A stretch of DNA of 33,737 bases. Origin: JAFGQE01 sp046484775. GTDB taxonomy: Bacteria > Bacillota > Clostridia > DUPQ01. Position 1 is the stretch's first letter, and each line of letters begins with the position of its first letter. A program made the translations under genes and the position numbers. The stretch lies in contig JAWOIG010000097.1 of assembly GCA_046484775.1 (NCBI GenBank), positions 1 to 33,737 on the forward strand. Direction: 5' to 3'. Below the pieces are notes generated by a model. That model saw nothing but the letters and a program-made list of their open reading frames with translations, ran no database searches and was not told the DNA's origin. Shown here piece by piece: positions 24,308 through 32,102 of the stretch.

Positions 24308-26064
24308 TGTTCCACCAGCCTTTCAGACAAAGCTTTGCCTATGCTTTCCCATGCATCCTCATTTCCAAGCGGCAGCTGCCATACCGCTACTCCCCTGAGG
24401 CCGTATTTAACCGCAAGTCCGGCTTTTAGGTATATGCTTCTTGGATCCTCCAGCCACATTCTGTATGCCGCCCCTTCTTCTTCATAATACACGTAATATT
24501 GGCCGCTTGCATCATCCCATTCCATGACGGCATTTTTTTCGCCGACAATCTTTTTTGCCCGGTCGATTCCGACCGTGTTTATATTCCTGACAGTCCCGTC
24601 GAGCTCCCTCCATATCCTTGTATAGAATGGTATTCCCATTACAAGTTTTTCGGGGTGTACATATTTAAGGGTCCGTTCAATCATTTCCTCAACCCAGGGC
24701 AGCTGGGCCTGCGACCCCGCTATCGGCGAGGACGCCCAGAACTGGTCGTATGTCATGACCATGATGTAGTCCGCATTCTCAGAAAGTCTTTTATGATCGT
24801 AGCACAGGGAGTAGGTGTCGCTGCCGCCCGGTATTCCGACGTCGACGGATATCTTGATTCCCATTTTTCTTGCATACGGCATCATTTCCCTTATTAATTG
24901 CGTATATGCATCCCTGTCCTTCAAGTAAATATTCTCGAAGTCCATGTTTATTCCGTCAAACCCATACAACTGAGAATAGGCCAGGACCTGCCTTATCATG
25001 TTGTCCCTCGCCTCCGGATTATTCAGAACGGCCGAGGTCATTTCAATGTCGTTGAATGTATTGTTCAGCAGGGGCCATATGCGCGCGCCTATTTCATGAA
25101 CCTTATTCACATATGTATAGTCGGCCCGGCTTTCCATTGTCCCATCCGAAGCAATGACCGTGAACCATGTCGGCGAATATACGTTTATCTGCGGATATTC
25201 CATGAAATCCTCAACGGGAGGAGTCGTCTTGTATATGTACTGCCATGCCAGGACAATATCCTCGATTTCCCCGGGGGTCCTCCTGATAAGATCGACCACT
25301 ATGCCTTCATAGCTGACGCTGCTTCTTAAAAACCTGCTTTCGATATAGCCGATGATGCCTTCCGAAGTTCTTATCCTGGCCCATTCGCCGTCTATTTCAT
25401 ATACATCGACTTCTTCGCCTTCACTCCCTATTTCCCTGTACACCGGGAATTTTATCGACATTCCGCTTCTGATGGCAACCGATTCCGGCATAACCCTAGC
25501 CTTTCCGACCGGGTTTCCCGCATTATTTTCCGTTTTTTGATAAACGGAGGGACTTACAAATCCGACATGTTCATAATTCTTCAAAAAATCTATGATAACG
25601 ACATCGTGTTCTTCCAGGTATGCGGCTTCTATGCCGAATATCTCCCTGAATACCATTATCGGGATATATAGGACCCGGTTGATGTACCTTGCGGTCATAT
25701 CAAGCCTGACCTGCTCCATATTTACATAGGCTTCTACTTCCCCGTCCCTCATCCTGATAACTTTATCGTCTGATGTGACGGTTACAACCGACCCATCGGG
25801 CTCCTTATATACGGTAGGGTCGATCAAATCCTTGACCAGGTCGAACGGCAGGAGAATCTCCCCTCCCGATACGAGCGGCTGGTCATAACCTTTTACAAGC
25901 ATGTCCCCGATAACCAGATTCGTCCTTCCGCTTTCATAAAATGCAATTATTTCATCTTCTGCCCTGTATTTTTCCCTTATTTTTTCAATGCCGATAAACA
26001 CCGCGAATATTGACACAACGGTGTAAATCAGGATCATTGCTGTTATTGATATTTTTTTCAACAC
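24304..26064 (-). CDS. Membrane-anchored GH18 family protein with N-terminal copper-amine-oxidase-like and SH3-like regions
   Basis: The 586-residue protein starts with an uncleaved-looking membrane anchor (about 6-26). Residues about 45-160 match the repeat-type domain often labelled copper amine oxidase N-terminal domain in Clostridia, and about 190-250 look like a bacterial SH3 domain (EIDGEWARIRTSEGIIGYIE). The rest is a GH18 barrel with the catalytic motif DGINMDFE, acid Glu377. This layout resembles YaaH/YdhD-type spore or wall N-acetylglucosaminidases rather than chitin degraders. Translation starts at GTG 26064 with GGAG six bases upstream, 24 bp after the DUF6106-like gene. Confidence 0.9.
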   Translation of the reverse strand: MLKKISITAMILIYTVVSIFAVFIGIEKIREKYRAEDEIIAFYESGRTNLVIGDMLVKGYDQPLVSGGEILLPFDLVKDLIDPTVYKEPDGSVVTVTSDDKVIRMRDGEVEAYVNMEQVRLDMTARYINRVLYIPIMVFREIFGIEAAYLEEHDVVIIDFLKNYEHVGFVSPSVYQKTENNAGNPVGKARVMPESVAIRSGMSIKFPVYREIGSEGEEVDVYEIDGEWARIRTSEGIIGYIESRFLRSSVSYEGIVVDLIRRTPGEIEDIVLAWQYIYKTTPPVEDFMEYPQINVYSPTWFTVIASDGTMESRADYTYVNKVHEIGARIWPLLNNTFNDIEMTSAVLNNPEARDNMIRQVLAYSQLYGFDGINMDFENIYLKDRDAYTQLIREMMPYARKMGIKISVDVGIPGGSDTYSLCYDHKRLSENADYIMVMTYDQFWASSPIAGSQAQLPWVEEMIERTLKYVHPEKLVMGIPFYTRIWRELDGTVRNINTVGIDRAKKIVGEKNAVMEWDDASGQYYVYYEEEGAAYRMWLEDPRSIYLKAGLAVKYGLRGVAVWQLPLGNEDAWESIGKALSERLVEQ

Positions 26065-26088
26065 GATAAACTCCGAAAACCGGACCCA

Positions 26089-26592
26089 TCAATCCTTAAG
26101 CTTGTAGTCAAGATGCTTTTTCATGAGGTTCAGGGATCTTTCATCCGCCTCGAACAATAAGATTGTACGTTTCCCTTTGTACTCAAGTAATCCGAAATAT
26201 TCATCGGCTGCGTTTTCGCCCGAAACCGCACTTATACTTTTCGCTGCATTGTTCCTGTATTCTTCATAGTGCTTTGATTTTACCGGGGCGACAATGTCGA
26301 AGTCCGTAAGGTCGCAGTTGAGGACCCTTTTCCTTCTTTTCCTGTTCAGAATCTTATCCAAGGCAATTGAGTTGCCAGCTAGTGTATATTCATACTCGAT
26401 GTTTCTGTCCGTGATTATCCTGTAGGCGGCTATTACCACCACTACGATGACCGCAGCCGCATAGCTTCTGGTAAATTCAATGACTATGGATGCGGATATT
26501 ATTGCGATCGAACCGACGACCGTCGCCAGGGTTATCAGGTTGTCCTTCGCATTCTTCGGCTTCACAATACATTTTTCATATATATTTTCCAA
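26089..26592 (-). CDS. DUF6106-like small membrane protein
   Basis: The protein (167 residues) has two adjacent hydrophobic segments (about 22-58) followed by a soluble domain. Recognisable features are DRNIEYEYTLAGNSIALDKI, an RKRRKR cluster, and the end pattern TILLFEADERSLNLMKK, which resemble the clostridial DUF6106 family from memory. Function is unknown. I place the start at TTG 26592 because the family begins near ENIYEKC and an AGGGCGG box precedes it. The upstream ATGs at 26613 and 26625 lie almost on top of a TATAAT at about 26627-26632 and would be nearly leaderless. It precedes the GH18 gene. Confidence 0.7.
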   Translation of the reverse strand: MENIYEKCIVKPKNAKDNLITLATVVGSIAIISASIVIEFTRSYAAAVIVVVVIAAYRIITDRNIEYEYTLAGNSIALDKILNRKRRKRVLNCDLTDFDIVAPVKSKHYEEYRNNAAKSISAVSGENAADEYFGLLEYKGKRTILLFEADERSLNLMKKHLDYKLKD

Positions 26593-26742
26593 ACCGAGTA
26601 TACCGCCCTTCATGTGTATTACCATTATATGATACCACATGACCCGACGGCTTTGCCCCCAAATAATGGATATGTACACAACCAGACAGACTTTGGCAAA
26701 ATTGCTTCAGGTATGTACGGCAATAAGCCCGGTCCAGAACAT

Positions 26743-27525
26743 TTAGATAAGATCCCTTATATATGATATCGAAGGCAGCGTAAATGCGGGCCTGATCTTT
26801 GATTCCAAAAGCATTTCAGGGGTTGTGGCCCCTGTCATTACCAGCACTGATGCCGCTCCGTTGTTCACGCCTATCGCAATATCTGTCTGGAGGCGGTCGC
26901 CTACAAAGACCATCCGGTTCCTTCCGACCCCTGTTTTCGCTTCAAGCGCTTCGACCGTATGCACATGGGGTTTGCCCATTACCAAAGGTTCCACCCCTGT
27001 GGATTCGGCAAACATTTTTATCATTGAGCCCGTATCGGGCATCAAGCCTCCCTCAACCGGGCAATTGGAATCCGGATGGGTGGCTATGAATTCGGCCCCA
27101 TTCCTTATGAACGTGCATCCCTTGTAAATTTTCTCATATGTGAGGGTGGTGTCAAAGCCAAGAACCACGATATCGGGCTTAATTTCATCCAAGGTTAACC
27201 CGGCTTCAATGAAACTGTCCGAAAGGCTTTTGGTTCCTATTACATAGACGCTTTTCCCCCTCCTGTTCTTGTTGAGAAAATCTATCGTAACTGCCCCGGA
27301 AGAAAATATATCGTTTTCGTCGACATCGACATCCATGTCCCTTAATTTCAAAACATAGTCCGCTATGGATTTTGACGAGTTGTTGGTAAAAAAGAGAAAT
27401 CTTTTGTTTCTACTCTTTAAAAACTCAATGAAGTCAAGGGCGCCTTCCACAGGAGTATTGTCCAGATAGAAGGTTCCGTCCATATCGAGTATGAATAAAT
27501 CCTTATCCCCAAGCGGCCTATTCAT
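26743..27525 (-). CDS. HAD-superfamily IIA phosphatase, NagD-like
   Basis: The 260-residue protein has the HAD nucleophile motif DMDGT (Asp14, Asp16). It also has a motif II Thr-containing FFTNNSSKS stretch, a cap region of the IIA type, and motif III/IV VFVGDRLQTDIAIG. Such enzymes dephosphorylate small sugar or nucleotide phosphates and glycerol phosphates; the substrate here is unknown. Translation begins at ATG 27525, eight bases inside the end of the SCIFF maturase gene, so the two are coupled. The much longer upstream reading is only the alternative frame of that gene. I see nothing in the 150 bp after it except the next promoter region. Confidence 0.93.
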   Translation of the reverse strand: MNRPLGDKDLFILDMDGTFYLDNTPVEGALDFIEFLKSRNKRFLFFTNNSSKSIADYVLKLRDMDVDVDENDIFSSGAVTIDFLNKNRRGKSVYVIGTKSLSDSFIEAGLTLDEIKPDIVVLGFDTTLTYEKIYKGCTFIRNGAEFIATHPDSNCPVEGGLMPDTGSMIKMFAESTGVEPLVMGKPHVHTVEALEAKTGVGRNRMVFVGDRLQTDIAIGVNNGAASVLVMTGATTPEMLLESKIRPAFTLPSISYIRDLI

Positions 27526-28864
27526 CGCCTCCGCCTTTCCCGGCACGCGCGGCTTCAACCGCCAGCGCGCATTCAATCCGTTTTTTTTGCAGCCCGCATG
27601 CCTTGTCATCGGGAATTGATATGCTTCCGTTCGCAAAGTAAGCGGTTGCAGGGCAGCCTCCTGAACAAAAATACCTGGCCCAGCAGTCCCTGCATTTTTC
27701 AATCGTCGTCACATTATTTCTCCGCATCATCCCCGCGAGCTCCCTGTTCAGCCCGTCTTCATAGACGGTTCCCATCCTGAATCTTTCCTCCCCGGCGAAC
27801 CTGTGGCATGCATAGATATCTCCGTCCGGCGTCACGGCCGCATATTCAAACCCTGCTCCGCAAGCATTTATTCTCTTGAATATACAGGGGCTGTTATACA
27901 GTGAAATCTTGAAATGATAAAAATTATAATCCGACTGGGCTGCATATTCCACTGAAAATTTCTCATATTCCGCCTTGGCAGCGGCAATTTCATTGTCGGT
28001 CATTTCAAACTCCCCGCCGGTTACCGGTTCTATCGAAATATCGGTGAAGCCCAGGGAAGCGAGATGCCGTATGTCTTTTGCAAAGTCAAGGTTCTCCCTT
28101 GTGTAGGTTCCGCGTATGAAATATGACTTGCCTTTACGTCCTTCGACGATTCTCTTTATATTGGGAAGAATGTCGTCATATGAGCCCCGTCCGCCGGGAT
28201 ACTTCCTGAACCTATCATTCACTTCTTTTCTTCCATCAAGGCTAAGCACGACATTATCCATGTGTTCGTTTATAAATTCACAAGACGCATCGTCCAGTAT
28301 CGTTCCATTTGTGGTGATCGTAAAGTGCACTTCCTTGCCGTATTTATCCTGCTCGGCCTGCGCGTACGCTACCGTTTGCTTCACAACTTCGAAATTGAGC
28401 ATCGGTTCCCCCCCAAAAAAATCAATCTCGACATTTTTCCTGGCCCCGGATCCTGACAGCAGAAGATCAACGGCTCTTTTAGCAACTTCGAAAGGCATCA
28501 GTTTCCTGCCACCCGAGTACTCCCCGTCGCCTGCGAAACAATAATCGCACCGCAGGTTGCATGTATGGGCCATATGCAGGCACATGGCCTTGAGAACCAC
28601 ATCGCCGTCATCCCCGCACATATCCGGAATCTCAATGCTTGAAAACAGGGAGCCCTCCCCGATAAGCTGGTCAATCTCCAAATATGCCTGGTCATACTCC
28701 TCATCTCCTGTCATGTATTTGTCTGCAGTCTTCAGTTTCTCATAGTCGGCCTCGGTCCCGCATCGGCTGAGTATATCGTATGCCGTATCGTCCGGCAGGT
28801 GAATAGTCCCGCTGTTTATATCAAGACATATGTTGAATCCGTTTTGTCTGAATAAATGTATCAT
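27518..28864 (-). CDS. scfB: SCIFF-peptide radical SAM maturase (thioether-forming, SPASM type)
   Basis: This 448-residue enzyme belongs to the clostridial maturases that form thioether bonds in the Cys-rich SCIFF peptide. The N-terminus MIHLFRQNGFNICLDINSG is typical of this family. The radical SAM cluster motif is CNLRCDYC (Cys102, 106, 109), followed by the SAM-binding FFGGEP. Auxiliary-cluster cysteines in the SPASM part include C327, C335, C353, C391, C394, C400, C404 and C423. Position 339 is Phe (CGAGFEY), where I recall Cys in other members. ATG 28864 has GGAG seven bases upstream. No Cys-rich precursor gene is adjacent. Confidence 0.9.
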   Translation of the reverse strand: MIHLFRQNGFNICLDINSGTIHLPDDTAYDILSRCGTEADYEKLKTADKYMTGDEEYDQAYLEIDQLIGEGSLFSSIEIPDMCGDDGDVVLKAMCLHMAHTCNLRCDYCFAGDGEYSGGRKLMPFEVAKRAVDLLLSGSGARKNVEIDFFGGEPMLNFEVVKQTVAYAQAEQDKYGKEVHFTITTNGTILDDASCEFINEHMDNVVLSLDGRKEVNDRFRKYPGGRGSYDDILPNIKRIVEGRKGKSYFIRGTYTRENLDFAKDIRHLASLGFTDISIEPVTGGEFEMTDNEIAAAKAEYEKFSVEYAAQSDYNFYHFKISLYNSPCIFKRINACGAGFEYAAVTPDGDIYACHRFAGEERFRMGTVYEDGLNRELAGMMRRNNVTTIEKCRDCWARYFCSGGCPATAYFANGSISIPDDKACGLQKKRIECALAVEAARAGKGGGDE

Positions 28865-28895
28865 GAATTTTCTCCGCAAATAATAACTGAAGAGA

Positions 28896-28901
28896 ATTAT
28901 A
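28896..28901 (-). promoter_or_regulatory. TATAAT -10 element upstream of SCIFF maturase
   Basis: A perfect TATAAT on the minus strand lies about 30 bp before the maturase ATG and about 10 bp outside the MITE-like element. Any -35 contact would fall within the element's terminal repeat, where no TTGACA-like sequence is seen. The promoter is therefore only half supported. Confidence 0.4.
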
Positions 28902-28910
28902 TCATATCTA

Positions 28911-29164
28911 GGGCTTGCTGAATAACTTGAAAACGCCTTGAATAAAGTCTCTTTTTGCATTTTCAAGACACTCATGTGCAAGCTTTTCTCGATAGAAGCC
29001 TGAAAAACCCTGCACCTTTGCAGCCCTTGAAGCCTTACTTTGCCTGATTCAGTTCGCCAATAATACGGGGCTTTGACTGAAAACCCTTATGCAATTCATG
29101 TTTTCAGTCCATCCGTCTGCCGCCGATGCTGGCTTTTCAAATTCCCGTGTTATTCAGCAGTCCC
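28911..29164. mobile_element. 254 bp MITE-like element with terminal inverted repeats and TA flanks
   Basis: The ends GGGCTTGCTGAATAAC (28911-28926) and GTTATTCAGCAGTCCC (29149-29164) are inverted repeats matching at 14 of 16 positions, and the element is bounded by TA on both sides (28909-28910 and 29165-29166). Inside are a perfect ten-base-pair hairpin (29075-29084 with 29100-29109) and a small CTGCA/TGCAG hairpin near 29010-29023. It has no transposase and no long ORF. This fits a non-autonomous element mobilised in trans. TA flanks suggest an IS630/Tc1-mariner-like source, but similar ends occur in other IS families. It fills most of the 387 bp gap between the maturase and ispF. Confidence 0.75.
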
Positions 29165-29204
29165 TATTTATAAAATCAACCCGGGGGCAAAAATATGAAT
29201 ATTA

Positions 29205-29233
29205 TTGAAATACCGGAAGCACAAGTATAGAAT
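29205..29233 (+). promoter_or_regulatory. Sigma-A-type promoter of ispF
   Basis: TTGAAA (29205-29210) is followed after 17 bp by TAGAAT (29228-29233), and the ispF ribosome binding site GAGGTG comes about 8 bp later. It lies just outside the MITE-like element, so ispF has retained its own promoter. Confidence 0.75.
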
Positions 29234-29251
29234 ATACACGAGGTGTTTATT

Positions 29252-29719
29252 ATGAGATGTGCAATAGGGCAGGACAGCCACGTATTTTTTCAGCGTCTTG
29301 ACAGACCGTTGATTCTCGGAGGGGTTGTGATACCCGACGCCCCGCCCCTGAAGGGCAACAGCGACGGCGATGTTATCTATCACGCTCTTGCAAATGCAAT
29401 ATCCGGGATCACCGGGGTGAATATCCTTGGGGAGATTGCCGACGAGATGTGCATAAAGAATGGTATAACCGACAGTTCCATGTATGTCTGCGAAGCCATG
29501 AAATATATTGGAATAAAAAAAATCAAGCACGTGTCCTTTTCGGTTGAGTGCCTTGTGCCAAGGCTTTCAAATTATATGAACGCCATCAGGCAGAATGTCG
29601 CCGATCTTTTGGGCATAGACATCAGTTGTGTAGGTTTCACCGCGACATCGGGTGAAGAGTTAACCAATGTCGGCAGGGGCAAGGGAATCATGTGCACCTG
29701 CATCATCACGACTACTTAA
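29252..29719 (+). CDS. ispF: 2-C-methyl-D-erythritol 2,4-cyclodiphosphate synthase, divergent form
   Basis: IspF is the fifth enzyme of the MEP isoprenoid pathway. The 155-residue product has the metal ligands Asp8 and His10, present as GQDSH in place of the usual GYDVH. His44 is in NSDGDVIYHA, and the C-terminal TATSGEELTNVGRGKGI matches the family loop. The FPD motif of standard IspF is absent, and the segment GITGVNILGEIADEM replaces it. I recall similar GQDSH-type variants in other anaerobes. ATG 29252 has GAGGTG six bases upstream. It is on the opposite strand from ispD and overlaps its 3' end by 60 bp. Confidence 0.9.
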   Translation: MRCAIGQDSHVFFQRLDRPLILGGVVIPDAPPLKGNSDGDVIYHALANAISGITGVNILGEIADEMCIKNGITDSSMYVCEAMKYIGIKKIKHVSFSVECLVPRLSNYMNAIRQNVADLLGIDISCVGFTATSGEELTNVGRGKGIMCTCIITTT

Positions 29720-30385
29720 TAGAGCTTCAGCAACCACAAGGTCTTCCTGTGTGGTTATCTTTATATTCGAAAAATCCGATTCGACAAGATATATATGGTA
29801 TCCGAAATACTCAGCTATCTGAGCATCGTCGGATACACCCAGTCCCCTTAACGCAGCTTTCTTGTGAAGCTTCAATATGTCTTTGTAAATGAATGCCTGC
29901 GGAGTCTGGATCCTGAAAAGCCTGTCGCGTTCAAGGGTACGCTTTACAAATCCCCTGCCGTTGCTTTCCTTCAACGTATCAGTAAGAGGAACCGCCGCGC
30001 AGCATGCTCCATGTTCAATTGCACCCTCGATGCAGTCCCTTATGATCTTTTCGGTTACAAGCGGCCTGGCAGCATCATGAACAAGTACGATATCCGTATC
30101 CTTGTCGGCATCCAGCAATCCGTAATAAACGGACTCGGTCCTGTTCTTGCCTCCTTCCGTTATCCTCACCCTATCCAGCATGTCTTCCTGTTCCAGCGCC
30201 TGCGAATATTCATCCATCCACTTCTTTGCCGCAACTATTATGACGCCGCTGATTTCCTCCATGCCAAGAAAAACCCCCGTTGTCCTCACGAGCAAAGGTT
30301 TCCCCCCTATTTTTTCCAACAGCTTGTTTTTCCCGGCCATTCTGGACGACAGTCCGCCGGCTGCGATTATTACAGTTATCTTCAT
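29660..30385 (-). CDS. ispD: 2-C-methyl-D-erythritol 4-phosphate cytidylyltransferase
   Basis: IspD makes CDP-methylerythritol in the MEP pathway. The 241-residue product has the nucleotide-binding start IIAAGGLSSRMAGKNK, the RTESVYYGL segment, VLVHDAARPLV, and RIQTPQAFIYKDI. Its conserved part ends at ITTQEDLVVAEALL. The remaining 18 or so residues are a non-conserved tail encoded antisense to the ispF C-terminus. It follows yacL by four bases in the carD-yacL-ispD operon. Confidence 0.96.
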   Translation of the reverse strand: MKITVIIAAGGLSSRMAGKNKLLEKIGGKPLLVRTTGVFLGMEEISGVIIVAAKKWMDEYSQALEQEDMLDRVRITEGGKNRTESVYYGLLDADKDTDIVLVHDAARPLVTEKIIRDCIEGAIEHGACCAAVPLTDTLKESNGRGFVKRTLERDRLFRIQTPQAFIYKDILKLHKKAALRGLGVSDDAQIAEYFGYHIYLVESDFSNIKITTQEDLVVAEALLSSRDDAGAHDSLAPADIG

Positions 30386-30389
30386 CGTG

Positions 30390-31424
30390 TTATTCTATCC
30401 TTGCAAAAATCAAACGCCCCGCGGATGTCTGGGTTATGCTTGTAACTGTGACCTGCTTCTCCCTGCCGATATGTTCCCTGCCGTTTTCCACAATCACCAT
30501 GGCGCCGTCCTCCAGATAGCCTATCCCCTGTCCGTTCTCCTTGCCTTCCTTGCTGATGCTAAGGTAGAACTTTTCTCCCGGAAACGCCATTTTTTTAACC
30601 GCCTGTGCAAGCTCATTCAAATTCAGAACCGATATCCCCATGACAGCCGCTACTTTGTTGAGATTGTAGTCGGTTGTGATTATCCGGCATTTTGATTTTC
30701 CACTGTACTTAAGAAGCTTTACATCCGTCTCCTGTCCGGTTTCATCGAACTCTGTTTCAACGACTTCGGCAAACTCCAGCTCCTTCACCATTGCCTCAAG
30801 CACCTCAAGTCCCCTGCGTCCTTTGTTTCTCTTTGTTTGATCCTGGCTGTCAGCCATAACCTGAAGTTCCTTGACGATAAAATTCGGAACCATTATCCTT
30901 CCTTCCAGGAATCCGCTCTTTATGATGTCTATTATCCTTCCGTCTATAAGCACGCATGAATCAAGTATCTTCGACCCATCTCCGCTTTTCTTTTTCCTGA
31001 AAGCGTCAAGGTTTATCTCGTCCTTCCTGCTTATGGCGAAATATATTCCCCCTATGCCGAGTCCGATGTTCAGAAGTATTGATATTGCGTTGCCGACTAT
31101 GGGTATCCCCCTGAAAGGTATTGCCGCAAGATTGGCGACGATCAGGCCTACTACAAGCCCCATCGTTCCTATCACGACTTCATAGAAAGTGACGTTTGAG
31201 ACAGATAATTCGGCCTTGCCGAAAAATCTGGTGAATACATTGAACAGTAATCCGGTAAGATAGAACATAAGCGTTCCGAAAAAAAGGCATGATGACAAAT
31301 ATATTATGACTTTCAGACCGGGTTCTCCGGGAGCCAGTAAATTCATCAGCACCGTGTCGGCGACCGTATAGCCTGTAAGAACCCCTATGGCGCCGAAAAC
31401 AATCCTAAGCATTTTTCCAAGCAC
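30390..31424 (-). CDS. yacL: Membrane-anchored PIN/TRAM domain protein, YacL-like
   Basis: The 344-residue protein has about four N-terminal membrane helices (to about residue 135). A PIN-type nuclease domain follows with acidic residues in DSCVLIDGRIIDI, ELQVMADSQD and ITTDYNLNKVA, then a C-terminal TRAM domain (about 285-344) with GIGYLEDGAMVIVENG. Homologues are widespread beside ispD in Bacillota; nuclease activity on RNA is expected from the fold but the target is unknown. It lies between carD and ispD with spacings of 11 and 4 bp. Confidence 0.94.
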   Translation of the reverse strand: MLGKMLRIVFGAIGVLTGYTVADTVLMNLLAPGEPGLKVIIYLSSCLFFGTLMFYLTGLLFNVFTRFFGKAELSVSNVTFYEVVIGTMGLVVGLIVANLAAIPFRGIPIVGNAISILLNIGLGIGGIYFAISRKDEINLDAFRKKKSGDGSKILDSCVLIDGRIIDIIKSGFLEGRIMVPNFIVKELQVMADSQDQTKRNKGRRGLEVLEAMVKELEFAEVVETEFDETGQETDVKLLKYSGKSKCRIITTDYNLNKVAAVMGISVLNLNELAQAVKKMAFPGEKFYLSISKEGKENGQGIGYLEDGAMVIVENGREHIGREKQVTVTSITQTSAGRLIFARIE

Positions 31425-31435
31425 AGGTTATCTCC

Positions 31436-31918
31436 TTAGTTGTTATTGACTCTGTCCGCAATCAGTTTTTCCGCGCTGTCAATGCTTATGCCCTTCACAA
31501 GCACAAGCTCACTCAGCAATATCTGCTTTGCACTGGAAAGCATCTTGCGTTCACCGGTTGAGAGACCCTTATCCCTGTCCCTTTTCATCAGGGCCTTGAC
31601 AACATAGGCCACACTGGTAACCGAGCCGCTCTTGATCTTCTCCATGTTTTCCCTGTAGCGTTTGTTCCAGTTGGTTGTTTCATCGCACTGATAGCCTGAA
31701 AAATTATCCAGGAGCTGGTCGGCCTCACTATTGGTAATTATTCTTCGTACGCCAATCCTATCGACTGAATCAACGGGAAGGGATACCTTCATCCCCCCTA
31801 TTGGCATATTCAGCACATAGTAGCTTTTTATTTTGCCGAAAATTTCCTTTTCCTTAAGGTCGACTATTTCACCGGCGCCATGCATTGGATACACAACTTT
31901 ATCACCTATTTTATACAT
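31436..31918 (-). CDS. carD: CarD/CdnL family transcriptional regulator
   Basis: CarD-type proteins bind the RNA polymerase beta subunit and stabilise open promoter complexes. The 160-residue product has the N-terminal Tudor-like domain beginning MYKIGDKVVYPMHGAGEI. The C-terminal helical DNA-binding region (about 70-160) has NWNKRYRENMEKI and LSTGERKMLSSAKQIL. ATG 31918 has GGAGG five bases upstream; the longer upstream reading overlaps the promoter and is rejected. It heads an operon with yacL and ispD and has a perfect sigma-A promoter. Confidence 0.95.
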   Translation of the reverse strand: MYKIGDKVVYPMHGAGEIVDLKEKEIFGKIKSYYVLNMPIGGMKVSLPVDSVDRIGVRRIITNSEADQLLDNFSGYQCDETTNWNKRYRENMEKIKSGSVTSVAYVVKALMKRDRDKGLSTGERKMLSSAKQILLSELVLVKGISIDSAEKLIADRVNNN

Positions 31919-31942
31919 GGACACCTCCAAATTCTTATTTTC

Positions 31943-31971
31943 ATTATACATCAGCGGGTCGGCAGTGTCAA
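31943..31971 (-). promoter_or_regulatory. Perfect sigma-A promoter of carD-yacL-ispD
   Basis: On the minus strand TTGACA (31966-31971) and TATAAT (31943-31948) are separated by 17 bp, and the carD ATG lies 25 bp further. Both hexamers match consensus exactly. Confidence 0.9.
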
Positions 31972-32050
31972 AATCGCCGGGATGTACACTGACGCTATTG
32001 CTAATAATTACCATCAAATAAAATGTTATAAAATTTTTTATATTATACTA

Positions 32051-32080
32051 TTGACATTGCTGTGTGCCATACAGTATAAT
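32051..32080 (+). promoter_or_regulatory. Promoter of padR operon with palindromic operator candidate
   Basis: TTGACA (32051-32056) and TATAAT (32075-32080) are separated by 18 bp. The spacer contains CTGTGTGCCATACAG (32060-32074), an imperfect palindrome with CTGT and ACAG arms. PadR regulators usually bind such inverted repeats over their own promoters, so autoregulation is likely. The divergent carD promoter begins about 80 bp away. Confidence 0.75.
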
Positions 32081-32102
32081 TTTGCCATCGGAGGAGAATG
32101 GC

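Noticed and set aside
27526..27702. 59-residue extension of the HAD phosphatase inside the maturase gene
   Set aside because: It is the alternate frame of the conserved SPASM C-terminus; the HAD domain begins just after ATG 27525, which has a usable ribosome binding site.
28865..28981. N-terminal extension of the SCIFF maturase into the MITE-like element
   Set aside because: The extra 39 residues match nothing in the family, while ATG 28864 has a GGAG site and the typical family start.
28911..29164. Remnant of a protein-coding insertion sequence
   Set aside because: All frames are broken or short and none shows transposase motifs, so a non-autonomous element fits better than a decayed IS.
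31919..32017. 33-residue upstream extension of carD
   Set aside because: It runs through the perfect carD promoter, and ATG 31918 has GGAGG and the standard family start.
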